Notes: generated from the letters alone by a model not told the origin. A stretch of DNA of 64,000 bases from Rathayibacter sp. VKM Ac-2879 (GCF_015351245.1 NZ_JADKSO010000001.1:806001-870000), one strand, 5' to 3'. Numbered from the stretch's first letter, positions 50,061 through 59,300 are shown. Program-made: numbers and translations.

Positions 50061-52265
50061 TCAGGTGCTGACGAGTTCGCTGTCGGACTGTCCGGATCTC
50101 GTCGGCGGCACGAGCGGGGGAGTGCTCTTGGTCGTGCCGGGCTGTCTGCCGAAGGCTCGTGGTCCGATGGCGCGGAGGATGCTGGGCATCACGATCATGC
50201 GGATGACGATCGCGTCGAGCGCGACGGCGATGGCGAGGCCGATCCCGATCTCGCGGACGATGCTGATCTGCGCGGTCATGAAGGAGAGGAAGACGGCGAT
50301 CATGATCAGGGCAGCACTGTTGATCATGCTCCGGGTCCGGCGGGCGCCGCCGATCACGGCGTGCTCGTAGGGGGTGCCGGCCCGGTACATCTCGCGCATG
50401 CGGGACATGATGATGACCATGTAGTCCATGCTCAGCCCGAACATCACGGCGAACAGCAGAATCGGAGTGACGGAGTTCAGCGGGACATCCGAGATCGCCC
50501 CCTGGATCAGCGTGAGCGCTCCGACGCTTGCTCCTACGACGAGCAGGTTGAAGAGCAGTGCGAGGCCGGGGAGGAGCGCCGACCGCCAGGCGAACGCGAG
50601 TAGGGCGAACGTCAGAAGGAGCACGAGCGTTGCCACCAGCGGGATGCTGTCGATGATGGTGGCGTCGAAGTCCACACCTTGGGCTGTGGCACCGGTTACG
50701 GCCACTCGCGAGGCGGGGGCGAGTTCGGCGGGGAGATCCTGCCGGATGTCGTTCACGAGGTGGTGTGCGCTGACGGAGTCGGGGCCTTCCGTCGTTGTCG
50801 TCAGCAGGCGCGTGGTGATGACGCCATCGCGCTCGTTCCAGAGCTGCTCGAGGTCGGCGGGGGCATTCCCCTGTTCGAGGAGCGCGGTGAGCTGCTCGGT
50901 CGGCAGGCCGAGGTCGGTGACGGACGTGACAGCGTCCGCTCCAGGGCGGTCGGCGATCCAGCCGCTGGCGTCCTGGATCTGGGTCAGGGCCTCGGCCGTC
51001 TGTACTCCCGCGGGGAAGGTCAGGACGACGTCGACGGGGAAGAGCCCCTCTTGGCCGATCTGCTCGTCGAGCGTCTCGAGCCCTTGTCGTGCGGGGTCAT
51101 CGGCGGGGAGGACGGTTGCGCTCGCGACGGGCGACTGCAATGACAGGCCGCTGACCGGGAGTGCACACGCGCCGAGGGCGAGGATTCCGATCGCGCCGAC
51201 GAGTGCGGGACGCCGGATGACGGTCGTTCTCTCCGCCCGGTCGATCGTGGGTGCTTCATGGCGAAGGAAGGGTACGCGGAAGCGATCGATGCCGGGCCCG
51301 ATGAGCGTGAGGGCGGCGGGCAGGACGAGCATCGTGACGAAGAGGGCGACGGCCGAGACGACGATGCCGCCGAGCGCGATGCTCGTGAGGGCCATCACCT
51401 GAGGGATCAGCAGCGCCGCGAGAGCCAGGATCACGGCGATCCCGCTGAACAGTACGGAGTGACCGGCGGTCGCCATCGTCGCCCGTACTGCGGCAGGGGT
51501 CGTCCTTCCAGCGGCGAGTTCCTCTCGGAATCGTTTGATGATGAAGAGGGAGTAGTCGACGGCGACTGCTAGTCCGATCATCGAGATGATGTTGGTGTAA
51601 AGGTTCGACACCTCCGTCACGCGCGTCAGCAGGTAGCCGATGCCCATCGCCATCACGAGTGATGATCCCGCGACGAGCAGGGGGAGGAACGTCGCAACGA
51701 GAGACCGGAAGACGAACAGGAGGACGACGATCAGGAGCGGGAACACGATGAGCTCTGCGCGCATCGCGTCAGCCTTCGAGTGCGCATTGAGTTGGAAGTC
51801 GAGAGCAGGCTGCCCGGTGACGTAGACGTCATCGGCGAGGGCAGCGCCGTCCAATTGCTCCTGCAGTCCGGGGACCAGGTTCTGAACGGATGTTCCACTT
51901 CCGCCGAAGCCGGCGATGACTGCCGCCGTCCGCCCGTCTGCGGACATCAAGCTCGGAGTGGAATCCGGTGTCGTCACAGTGCTCGCCCCTTCCGCATCGA
52001 GGACTCGGACCGTGTCCGAGAGCTGCTCCTCGCTCAGAGGCGAGTTGCTGTCGAGCACGACCACCAACTGATTCGGGGACTCCCCGAACCGTTCCTCGAC
52101 GAGCTCCTGGGTGACGAGCGCTTCCGCTCGGGGATTCGTGAACCCGCCGCCGGAGAGCGCAGCGTCAAGACGAAGCGCCAGGATCCCGCCGATCACGAAG
52201 AGAACCAACCAGATTCCGATCACCACCCGCGGAAAGCGGATGGGCAGTTCGAGCAGCCGGCTCAT
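50061..52265 (-). CDS. MMPL-family RND exporter
   Basis: 734 residues with twelve predicted membrane helices in two halves, each with a large extracytoplasmic loop. VAVDYSLFIIKRFREEL and FGLSMDYMVIIMSRMREMY are the proton-relay helices typical of MMPL/YdfJ transporters. Such proteins export lipids, lipid-linked compounds or drugs. An AGGAG site precedes ATG 52265. Divergent from the ribB operon, so the exported compound may relate to that operon's product; this is inference. Confidence 0.9.
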   Translation of the reverse strand: MSRLLELPIRFPRVVIGIWLVLFVIGGILALRLDAALSGGGFTNPRAEALVTQELVEERFGESPNQLVVVLDSNSPLSEEQLSDTVRVLDAEGASTVTTPDSTPSLMSADGRTAAVIAGFGGSGTSVQNLVPGLQEQLDGAALADDVYVTGQPALDFQLNAHSKADAMRAELIVFPLLIVVLLFVFRSLVATFLPLLVAGSSLVMAMGIGYLLTRVTEVSNLYTNIISMIGLAVAVDYSLFIIKRFREELAAGRTTPAAVRATMATAGHSVLFSGIAVILALAALLIPQVMALTSIALGGIVVSAVALFVTMLVLPAALTLIGPGIDRFRVPFLRHEAPTIDRAERTTVIRRPALVGAIGILALGACALPVSGLSLQSPVASATVLPADDPARQGLETLDEQIGQEGLFPVDVVLTFPAGVQTAEALTQIQDASGWIADRPGADAVTSVTDLGLPTEQLTALLEQGNAPADLEQLWNERDGVITTRLLTTTTEGPDSVSAHHLVNDIRQDLPAELAPASRVAVTGATAQGVDFDATIIDSIPLVATLVLLLTFALLAFAWRSALLPGLALLFNLLVVGASVGALTLIQGAISDVPLNSVTPILLFAVMFGLSMDYMVIIMSRMREMYRAGTPYEHAVIGGARRTRSMINSAALIMIAVFLSFMTAQISIVREIGIGLAIAVALDAIVIRMIVMPSILRAIGPRAFGRQPGTTKSTPPLVPPTRSGQSDSELVST

Positions 52266-52295
52266 GGGATCTCCTAGTCACTCGTCAACAGATAG

Positions 52296-52321
52296 ATGAT
52301 GTAACACGCATGCTACATCAT
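52296..52321. promoter_or_regulatory. Palindromic operator before the MMPL gene (MarR type)
   Basis: ATGATGTA at 52296-52303 and TACATCAT at 52314-52321 form a perfect 8-bp inverted repeat with a 10-bp spacer, 31 bp upstream of the MMPL start. Size and symmetry suit a MarR dimer. Confidence 0.65.
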
Positions 52322-52394
52322 GTGTACACCTGGTAACAAGAGGCGCTCGCCGGCCCTGCGGTCTTGACCGCTCGGCGCCGTGGTCATACTTTCA

Positions 52395-52421
52395 ATGCGA
52401 CAGCAGTAGATGCTGTCGCAT
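52395..52421. promoter_or_regulatory. Perfect 11-bp inverted repeat before the ribB operon
   Basis: ATGCGACAGCA, loop GTAGA, TGCTGTCGCAT. A third related half-site TGCGATAGCA follows at 52426-52435. It lies just downstream of TTGACC (52364) and CATACT (52385), a possible promoter with a short spacer. It could be an operator or an RNA hairpin in the leader; it does not resemble the FMN riboswitch. Confidence 0.7.
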
Positions 52422-52486
52422 GTATTGCGATAGCACACATTGGGGGGCCGGTTCTTGACCGGTTCACATCACGGGGAGTGGACGCC

Positions 52487-53140
52487 ATGACTTTGAACAT
52501 CGACACAACAGACTCGGTTCGCGAGCAGCTGCTCGAGTCGGCCGAGACTGCGATCGCAGCGATCGCGCGAGGGGAGATCGTCGTCGTCGTCGACGATGAG
52601 GACCGCGAGAACGAGGGTGATCTCGTGATGGCCGCGGACCACGTCACGCCGCAGGCGATCAACTTCATGATCACCCACGGTCGGGGGCTCGTCTGCCTCG
52701 CGGTGACGAAGGAACGCGCAGAGCAGCTCTCCCTGCCGCCGATGATCCTCCGTAATGAAGATCACATGGGAACCGCCTTCACGGTCAGCATCGATGCGAC
52801 GCTGGCCCATGGGGTCACGACCGGTATCTCCGCGGCCGAGCGCGCGAAGACCATCACTGTCGCCATGTCGGGAGAGGCCGGAGATCTGCAGCGACCCGGA
52901 CACATCTTCCCGTTGATCGCGCGGGAAGGTGGCGTCCTGGCCCGAGTAGGCCACACAGAGGCATCAGTCGACCTTGCCCGCGCTGCCGGATGCCGTCCTG
53001 CGGGAGTGATCGTCGAGATCATCGGACCGGACGGCGAGATGCTCCGACGCGACGGCCTGCAGGTGTTCGCCGCGCAGCACCAGCTAGTGATGACCAGCAT
53101 CGAGCTCCTCCGTGAGCACCTCGCCGCGAAGGCCGCCTGA
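52487..53140 (+). CDS. ribB: 3,4-dihydroxy-2-butanone 4-phosphate synthase RibB (stand-alone)
   Basis: 217 residues. All active-site motifs are present: [42 protein letters not shown] and [16 protein letters not shown], with the acidic residues and histidine that turn ribulose 5-phosphate into dihydroxybutanone phosphate plus formate. It lacks the GTP cyclohydrolase II domain to which RibB is usually fused in actinobacteria. No other riboflavin gene is nearby; instead it heads an operon with an acyltransferase, so it may supply a C4 unit or flavin for a special pathway. Confidence 0.92.
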   Translation: MTLNIDTTDSVREQLLESAETAIAAIARGEIVVVVDDEDRENEGDLVMAADHVTPQAINFMITHGRGLVCLAVTKERAEQLSLPPMILRNEDHMGTAFTVSIDATLAHGVTTGISAAERAKTITVAMSGEAGDLQRPGHIFPLIAREGGVLARVGHTEASVDLARAAGCRPAGVIVEIIGPDGEMLRRDGLQVFAAQHQLVMTSIELLREHLAAKAA

Positions 53141-53141
53141 G

Positions 53142-54395
53142 ATGCGAGGTGAGACGGCCGTCCGGAGGATCTCGCAGGCCTTCGTCGCAGGACGAGTGAA
53201 ACGACACCTCGCGTCAGTCGAAGGTCTCGAATACCTCCCCATCGGACGCCCCTTCGTGCTGGCACCGAACCACCGCAGCTACTTCGATCACTTCGTGATG
53301 GAGATCCTCGTCGGCGCCGCGACCGGCCGTCCCGTCTGGTTCCTCACCAAACGCGAGAGCTTCGAGAAGACGCTGTCGCGACTCTGGACACTCGCCTGGT
53401 ACGGGATCCCCGTCGACCGGGACACCCCGTCGCCGGACACCCTTCGAACCGTGCAGCGGATCCTCACCAGCGGCGACATCCTCTGCGTCTATCCCGAGGG
53501 CACGCGGAACGTCGACGCGGAGCTGCTGCCCTTCAAGAGCGGAGCGTTCCGATTCGCGCTCGCCGCTGACGTCCCCGTGATCCCGGTCGGAATGACCGGA
53601 ACGGACGCCGTCCTGCCCAAGGGTCAGAAGCGGTTCCGCGCTGGTGGCAAGGTCCATCTCGCGTTCGGGCCACCCCTCGCCGTCGACAGGACCGTCGGGA
53701 AGCAGCGAGCGGCAGAAGCGATGTCCCTCCAAGCGCGCCAGTCGATCACCGACCTCATTCGGCAGGCCGAAGCGGACGCGATGTACGGTGCCCTCGCGTC
53801 CGCTCAGGCGGCCGCGGGCCGACTACTCGATCGACAGATCACCGATTCTCTCGACGAGCGCGGGCGTCTGGGGACCACAGATGGGAAGCGACTGCGGCTG
53901 CTCGCTTCCCTGCTCTCAGCCATGGAGACGCGACCGCATCACGTGAGAGTCCAGCAGGCGCGCCTGCTCGGGATCCGCCTCCTCACCCTCCCCAAAGCGG
54001 TACGCCCTCTCCCCGCGCGCGCCGTCCGCAACACCGTCGAGGCCGTCCTGCAGCACGACCCTCACCATCGAGACGCCAACTACCTCCTCGGGCGATGGCA
54101 CCTCAGCATGCCCGCCGTCCTGGGAGGAAGCGCCTTGCAAGCGGCAGACGCGTTCCGGCGCAGCGCCGACAGTTCGCCCACGGTCGACACCCGCGCCCTC
54201 GCCGGCCTTGCGGAGGCATACTCCGCCCTCGGCCGCACTGAGGACATGATCCGTACGCTGCGCACCATCAGCGCGGCCAGCGCCGCCCCGCACTCCCGAG
54301 AACACGCGCGAATCGTCCGCGCACAGGGCCGCCTCGCCGCTCTCAGCGCGACCGGTGAGCCTCGGTCCGAGACGGTCGCGAGAAGCCGGCCATGA
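53142..54395 (+). CDS. PlsC-like acyltransferase with C-terminal repeat region
   Basis: 417 residues, starting one base after the ribB stop. Residues 1-210 are a 1-acylglycerol-phosphate acyltransferase domain with the HX4D motif in NHRSYFDH and the glycerol-phosphate-binding loop YPEGTRN. The remaining 200 residues are not part of normal PlsC; they are helical and include [11 protein letters not shown] and [17 protein letters not shown], which look like TPR repeats. The stop overlaps the next ATG. The acyl acceptor is unknown. Confidence 0.82.
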   Translation: MRGETAVRRISQAFVAGRVKRHLASVEGLEYLPIGRPFVLAPNHRSYFDHFVMEILVGAATGRPVWFLTKRESFEKTLSRLWTLAWYGIPVDRDTPSPDTLRTVQRILTSGDILCVYPEGTRNVDAELLPFKSGAFRFALAADVPVIPVGMTGTDAVLPKGQKRFRAGGKVHLAFGPPLAVDRTVGKQRAAEAMSLQARQSITDLIRQAEADAMYGALASAQAAAGRLLDRQITDSLDERGRLGTTDGKRLRLLASLLSAMETRPHHVRVQQARLLGIRLLTLPKAVRPLPARAVRNTVEAVLQHDPHHRDANYLLGRWHLSMPAVLGGSALQAADAFRRSADSSPTVDTRALAGLAEAYSALGRTEDMIRTLRTISAASAAPHSREHARIVRAQGRLAALSATGEPRSETVARSRP

Positions 54396-54952
54396 GCGCG
54401 AGAATCGCAGGCGACGGCCTTCTCGTGATCGAGGAGGTCATGGTGGCGTTCGATGACGTCACACGAATCCGTTGGCGCCGCGCCCCCACAGGATGGATGC
54501 TGCGCGACCCCTGGCCAGACGCCGACGAGCGACGAGCGGTGCAGACCCATCTCGACAGTGGAGGCACCCTGCTCGTCCTCACGAACGACGATCCCATTCG
54601 CGCCGAGGCGCTCGTAGACGAGCTGCCCACGAAGCACCGTGACCAGCAACCGACCTACGAACTCATCGAGGTGAGCGTGGATCACTTCGACTGGCTGCCC
54701 GACGACGTGCGAGCTCGGGGAGAAAAGTTCGTCGCCGAGCAGAAGCGTTACTGGGCAACCCGGCCCTCCCTGCTACGCCCTCCGATCGCGCTGGACAGCG
54801 TTGACCCGTTCTGGGACATCCGACTCCCCGGACACACCTTCTTCGCAGTCCTCGCACCTGGCACCACCAGCGGGCGCGTTCAGCGAGAGCTGCACCCGTT
54901 CCTCACGTACTTGCGCTCCTACGAGAGCGCCGAGGAGAGAGGACCCAGATGA
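54392..54952 (+). CDS. Unknown protein in the ribB operon
   Basis: 186 residues, soluble and acidic, no signal peptide. It overlaps the acyltransferase stop (ATGA) and its own stop overlaps the SRPBCC gene, so it is a coupled member of the operon. Motifs such as GGTLLVLTNDDPIRAEALVDELP do not match a family I know. Function unassigned. Confidence 0.7.
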   Translation: MSARIAGDGLLVIEEVMVAFDDVTRIRWRRAPTGWMLRDPWPDADERRAVQTHLDSGGTLLVLTNDDPIRAEALVDELPTKHRDQQPTYELIEVSVDHFDWLPDDVRARGEKFVAEQKRYWATRPSLLRPPIALDSVDPFWDIRLPGHTFFAVLAPGTTSGRVQRELHPFLTYLRSYESAEERGPR

Positions 54953-55362
54953 CCTTCGCTGCCACCCGCATCATCCCCGGATCGATCCCGACCGTGCTCG
55001 CGGTCCTTCGCGACGCGCGGACTCTCGCGACCTGGAACCCCGCCCTCGGCCCCCTCCGCCCAGCCGACCAGACCGTCGTGACAGGAAGACCGTACAAGAC
55101 CGTCATCCGCGGCATCCTTCCCGCCGTCGTCGTCTTCACTCACGCCGACGATGCACTCGTCGAATACCGCATGCGCGGCGCCGGCGCCGAAGAGCGAGGC
55201 CGATGGCTCCTGGAACGCATCACAGACCAGGAGTCTCGAGTCACGCACACCTTCGAGCACACCGGTCCGTTGCTGTCGATGCTCCGACGCTCCTTCACAC
55301 CCGTGGCCAACTGGCGCCTGGAGCGTTTAGAGGACGAGGTCCGCGCACTCGCCTACCGCTGA
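54949..55362 (+). CDS. SRPBCC (polyketide cyclase/START-like) protein
   Basis: 137 residues with the helix-grip pattern: ATRIIPGSIPTVLAVLRDARTLATWNP at the N-terminus, alternating beta strands, and a long C-terminal helix (FTPVANWRLERLEDEVRAL). These proteins bind hydrophobic ligands or act as cyclases or lyases. Last gene of the ribB operon. The ligand might be the lipid or C4 compound handled by its neighbours; nothing direct shows it. Confidence 0.7.
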   Translation: MTFAATRIIPGSIPTVLAVLRDARTLATWNPALGPLRPADQTVVTGRPYKTVIRGILPAVVVFTHADDALVEYRMRGAGAEERGRWLLERITDQESRVTHTFEHTGPLLSMLRRSFTPVANWRLERLEDEVRALAYR

Positions 55363-55399
55363 CACCCCGCTCGTCCAAGGAACCACTCGATCCGGCGGC

Positions 55400-55800
55400 A
55401 TTTACTCTTCACATTTAGAGCGTTATTCATAAGGTTGTTTACCGGCCGGTTCGGTAGAGTTCGAGTGTGGTGCCTATGTGGCCGGGGTCGGCGATCCAGT
55501 CTGTGTCGTTGAGGATCGGCTCCCAGCCGCACAGTGTGAGTGCGGCGCGGTCGTGTCTGGCGCCTGTGACGGGTTCGGATACGGCGAGTGAGCCGCCGGC
55601 GAGGTCGGCCGCGGTGTGCACGTTCACGCCTTGACGGTGTCGCTTCCCGGAGTGGTTCGATCGACCGGTCGGCGCGGTTCCGTGTCGGCACGTCGGTGCC
55701 GTCGACCAGGATCACGCGACGCTTCACTGCCTCGGCGAGCGAAACCCCGGAGAAGCAGCAGGCCTGTTCGATCAGCGGAACGATCCGTTTTCATTGCGCT
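55400..55800 (-). pseudogene. Degenerate IS5-like transposase fragment
   Basis: Two minus-strand frames together read ILVDGTDVPTRNRADRS, then NVHTAADLAGGSLAVSEPV and GARHDRAALTLCGWEPIL and ADPGHIGTTLELYRTGR, the middle of an actinobacterial DDE transposase of the IS5/DDE_4 type. The first aspartate motif (DGTD) and the following part are separated by a frameshift near 55660, and both ends are missing. Inactive. Confidence 0.72.
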
Positions 55801-56112
55801 CCTGGGAGAGCGCAATGCCGCCAGGGGCGGTTCATCCACGCGCCGACGTCATCGTCAAGCAATAGCAGAAAACCAGGTCGCCTCGAGGGTGGTGGGCAGC
55901 TGTGGCGCCGTGGTCTTCGACTGGTTCGAGCACGTCCTGCGGGGAGCCGCCGGCGTCGCTATGGGATGCCCCGCCTTGTGGGTGACTTGTACACGCAACG
56001 GCAAAGATGCGGAACGAAGGTGCCCATCAGTCTGTCGTTGACGAGCCGATGCTGGACTGCTGGTCGGCAACGACTATGGCGGCAGGCGAGCGAGCGGGGG
56101 CATAGGGCCGGG
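55801..56112. other. Non-coding or decayed interval
   Basis: About 310 bp between the transposase remnant and the next gene. Short frames on both strands have no recognisable similarity or ribosome sites. Nothing else seen. Confidence 0.4.
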
Positions 56113-56124
56113 TACCCTGGGCGT

Positions 56125-56517
56125 ATGACGACACCCACCGGCCCGCTCCCAAGCGATGGCACCTCTCGAGCAGTTCTGCCGGGTATGACCGAGTCGCAGG
56201 AGCGCTCGAACCGGGTGTTGACTATTGTCGGCTTCATTTTGGCGTTCATTGGCTTCTTAAACGTCGCGGGGTTGGTACTGTGCATGATCGCGCTCTTTCG
56301 CTCTCGGCGGGCAGGCCGAAGGAACGGTCTTGCTCTAGCCGGGATCGTCATCGCCTTGGTCGGAATCGCACTCATCGCGATGTTCCTGAGTGTCCTGGTG
56401 CCGGTACTGGTGGACGCCGCACAGACGTGTTCGCGCCTGGGGCAGGGTATCCACATCGTGGGTGACTCGACCTACACATGCACGCCGACATCGTTCTCGG
56501 TGAACACGAGGCATTAA
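56125..56517 (+). CDS. DUF4190-type membrane protein
   Basis: 130 residues. A polar N-terminus of about 28 residues, two membrane helices (about 30-54 and 66-90, with NGLALAGIVIALVGIALIAM), and an outside tail with two cysteines. The pattern fits DUF4190. ATG 56125 is 6 nt after TACCCT, a leaderless start identical in layout to several core genes. Accessory context; function unknown. Confidence 0.7.
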   Translation: MTTPTGPLPSDGTSRAVLPGMTESQERSNRVLTIVGFILAFIGFLNVAGLVLCMIALFRSRRAGRRNGLALAGIVIALVGIALIAMFLSVLVPVLVDAAQTCSRLGQGIHIVGDSTYTCTPTSFSVNTRH

Positions 56518-56536
56518 AAGCAAGTCCGCTGCTGCT

Positions 56537-57123
56537 GTGGCTCAGCCTGACGCCGCACGAGGTCCGCGCGGGCTGGAAGCTCCCCACCCCACGGGCGGTG
56601 CTTCGTTAGGTGCTTCCTACTCGCCCAATTCGTACGGAGGGCGCCTGTTGTCGGCGTCGGCATCGGGAAAGATCTTCGACGGATCGCCTTTCGCGAGTTT
56701 GAACCCGGGGGTGCCGGTGAAGGGCTACCAGGATCTCAGCGTCGGCGACTACGTGTGCACCCAGGGCGCAAACACCTGACCGCACTGCGACATCAGGATT
56801 CAATCACTGACGCTTTCATGGAGCGACCAGACAGGGAACCCAAACCTCGGCGCGCTGTGGGGTGTCCAGGTGAAGGGCCAGATTGCGGCTGGCGCGGGCG
56901 ATAGTGGTGGACCGGTAATTACTCTTGACGGCAACGGATTCCGTGCGGCGGGCATGATCCAGGGAACGCGGGGAAGCTCGGCAGCAGGCAACTGGTAGCT
57001 CGGTGGACAGTACTGCTACAACTACTCCCGGACCGGCTCGCAGACGTGCTCGTGCGATGTCGTCTTCACCTCGGTGCGCTCGGTTGCCGGCGTCTGGGGC
57101 GCCACGCTCCTGACCAGTAGCTA
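56537..57123 (+). pseudogene. Chymotrypsin-like (S1) serine protease with two in-frame stops
   Basis: One frame reads SASASGKIFDGSPFA, GDYVCTQGANT, stop, PHCDIRI, then GAGDSGGPVITLDG and FRAAGMIQG, stop, and on to TAG 57121. GDSGGPV is the active-site serine motif of S1 proteases. The stops are TGA 56777-56779, where a glycine is normal, and TAG at 56996-56998. The N-terminal half with the catalytic His and Asp is not found, so this is a decayed secreted protease. Confidence 0.75.
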
Positions 57124-57139
57124 GGGAAGCTCCGACAGG

Positions 57140-57733
57140 TCAGTCTCCGGCAATGACGCAGTCGGGTTCCGATGCCGCCGCATCGGGCTCGGCTGTGTCG
57201 TTTGCTGACCTCACGCATCGCTCAGCGGTGATGTTAGTGCCATCCGCCGTTACCTGCAGCGCGGAGTCAACGGCGATAATGGTGGTGCTCTCTTGACCCA
57301 TTAGGTCAGTCAGCCATTTCTCGTGCTCTTCCCTCTCGTCTAAGCAGGCCACATAGGTCATAGCTGGCCCGTATGCAATTGACCATGAATTTGCCGATGA
57401 TGGCTCGACTGAGTAACTAAAAAAGTTGCAGGGTCCATTGATGGTGAATCGAACCTCACCGCCCACTTCCTCCATACCGAATTCAACCGGTTGTGAGATC
57501 ATCCAGTCGAGAGAATCACCATTTTCGGATGCTTCTACCGCGCTGTATTTTCCTGCGATCTCGGATATCGCGAGGGTGCGAGCGCGAGCTGGTGTCTCGG
57601 TGGGTGTAGCAGTTTCTACCGCCGACTCTGCGTCGGAGCGAGAGGCGCAACTGGTCATCAACAACATTGCAGAAGTGACGCAGAGTACGGCCGCGCCCTG
57701 CATTGTTCTCTCGCGACACCGAGGCAATTTCAT
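57140..57733 (-). CDS. META/HslJ-like lipoprotein
   Basis: 197 residues from ATG 57731-57733. A lipoprotein signal with LMTSC places the lipid cysteine at about residue 26. The body has VRFTINGPCNFFSYSV and ends with a cysteine-containing tail (RCVRSAND...CVIAGD); the CN...F..Y pattern resembles META-domain proteins. It lies 3 bp after the anti-sigma gene, so it is probably part of the sigma cassette and may be a target or sensor. Less GC-rich than the core. Confidence 0.65.
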   Translation of the reverse strand: MKLPRCRERTMQGAAVLCVTSAMLLMTSCASRSDAESAVETATPTETPARARTLAISEIAGKYSAVEASENGDSLDWMISQPVEFGMEEVGGEVRFTINGPCNFFSYSVEPSSANSWSIAYGPAMTYVACLDEREEHEKWLTDLMGQESTTIIAVDSALQVTADGTNITAERCVRSANDTAEPDAAASEPDCVIAGD

Positions 57734-57735
57734 TT

Positions 57736-58152
57736 TCAATCTCCCGGTTCGTCTTGTGTGCATTCGTTTATGCCGTTCGGGTCGAGGTATATGCGCACGG
57801 TACTTTCGTCCTCGCAAATCAATGGAACAACATCAGAATAGACGGTGCCTGGCTCTTTGGGTTGCGCCAAGCTCTTGCATGCCAATACCAGATCGCTGGC
57901 AGTCGAGTCGGCGGCCGATATTTCCGCGAAGATTTCTGCGCCCGGCTCCGCTGAGAGCCAGCACGATGCAGTCGGCGTAGCGGTGTCGCCTCGGCCTAGA
58001 TTGACAGCTAACAATGCGACGCCGCCCACCGCAAGGATCAGGCCGGAAACTAGCGCGACCCTGGACACTCGGCGTGCTCTCGAGGTGAGGCGAGTGGAGA
58101 GAGCGATAAGCATCGAATCGATTTGCTCGTCGGTTGGTTCCGAATACGTCAC
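57736..58152 (-). CDS. Putative anti-sigma factor, single-span membrane protein
   Basis: 138 residues from GTG 58150-58152, which overlaps the sigma-factor stop (GTGA). A short cytoplasmic N-terminus (TDEQIDSMLIALSTRL), one membrane helix (about 32-52, VALVSGLILAVGGVALLAV), and an outside part with several cysteines. No zinc-finger HCC motif, so the anti-sigma role rests on context. Confidence 0.6.
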   Translation of the reverse strand: MTYSEPTDEQIDSMLIALSTRLTSRARRVSRVALVSGLILAVGGVALLAVNLGRGDTATPTASCWLSAEPGAEIFAEISAADSTASDLVLACKSLAQPKEPGTVYSDVVPLICEDESTVRIYLDPNGINECTQDEPGD

Positions 58153-58682
58153 CTTGGGCCTTCCTCGCTCGTGTTCTTGCGGATCAGGACGCGCATTCGC
58201 GACAGCCGATTTCGAGCAGTGCCGTGAGTGAACCCCAGGCGACTGGCCGCCTCGTCGTAACTCAAGTCGAGGGTTACGCATGCTCTCCAGATTGCCTTAT
58301 CCGTCGGACCGAGTTTCTCAATAGCCCTGTCAATATCTATAAAGCGATCACGCTCGACGGGTGGGAGGACCGGGACATTTTCCTCTTCGAGGGCGAGATG
58401 TGTTCTACGCCTCTCTCGTCGATTAGTTGTTGAGCTGATGTTCTTCGCGGTGACTAGGAGCCAGGGAAGCACTGATTCCCCTACGATGTTCATGCGGGTT
58501 CTCTGCTCCCAGAGAGCCAAAAAGACATCTTGTACAACATCCTCTACGTGATTCGGGTTCGCTAGATATGCGAAGCTGGCCCGATGAACAGCCTTAACGT
58601 GCATGCGAAAAAAAATCGCGAGTGCGGCGGAGTCACCCGACGCGAGCCGTTTCGCAAGGTCCGCTTCGGTGTGGTTCGCCAT
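58149..58682 (-). CDS. ECF RNA polymerase sigma factor
   Basis: 177 residues. Region 2 with ANPNHVEDVVQDVFLALWEQR and WLLVTAKNISSTTNRRERRR; region 4 with LSYDEAASRLGFTHGTARNRLSRMRVL. Full length and apparently intact. First gene of a coupled set with the membrane protein and lipoprotein downstream. Composition differs from the core genes, suggesting transfer with the accessory region. The regulon is unknown. Confidence 0.82.
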   Translation of the reverse strand: MANHTEADLAKRLASGDSAALAIFFRMHVKAVHRASFAYLANPNHVEDVVQDVFLALWEQRTRMNIVGESVLPWLLVTAKNISSTTNRRERRRTHLALEEENVPVLPPVERDRFIDIDRAIEKLGPTDKAIWRACVTLDLSYDEAASRLGFTHGTARNRLSRMRVLIRKNTSEEGPR

Positions 58683-59300
58683 CTACACTCCCTCCTCTGT
58701 AAGAGAGTGTCCCAGCGACACCGGATCGTCTCAGACAACTTTGGTTGCCCGTTCCGTCGTCGCCCCCGCCTCAGCATCGACGTCATCTCGCGGACTGATC
58801 TGCGTCGCGCCCGTTCCTGGCGCGGCCCTTCGGCCACAGCGTGACCCGCCTCGCCATCGCCCCGAACTAGCCTTGTCGGTGTGTCACAGCGGGAGGGGCT
58901 CGGGGTCGCGGCCCGGCGCCAGCACCACCTATTTCACAACTAGCTCGCGCTTCCCCGTGATGGGCCTCCGATCCGAAGCCCTGCCCGGCGCACGGGCCAA
59001 CGTGACTCGGCTACCGCGCAGAGGCTGCTGCGTCTTCCGTGAATCGTACGTCGAGGCCTTCGTGTCGTCGCACGAGAGATGGGTCACCGGCTCACCTGAT
59101 GATGGTATTCATGATGCCGCTCTGACTGTCCACATGCTTGAAACGCCGGTATGCCCTGGCTGTCGCCGTGCACCCGCGAGCAATCTCGCGATAAGTTTGA
59201 CGGAAATCACCAATAGGAACAGACCCGCTGCACGCCTGGTCTCGAGTCCGGGGGCCCCAGACATATAGACACAAGGCGGCACCGCCGTGGGGATGCTAGC
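58683..59300. other. Interval without a recognised gene
   Basis: About 620 bp upstream of the sigma factor and up to the IS remnant. Short frames on both strands show no family features or convincing starts. It must hold the sigma operon promoter on the minus strand, but I could not place it. Confidence 0.4.

Noticed and set aside
52360..52486. FMN riboswitch before ribB
   Set aside because: No match to the conserved RFN boxes; the region is mainly a simple palindrome.
56777..56998. Selenocysteine or stop-codon recoding in the protease frame
   Set aside because: Two different stops, one in place of glycine, no downstream hairpin typical of SECIS, and the N-terminal half of the protease is missing.
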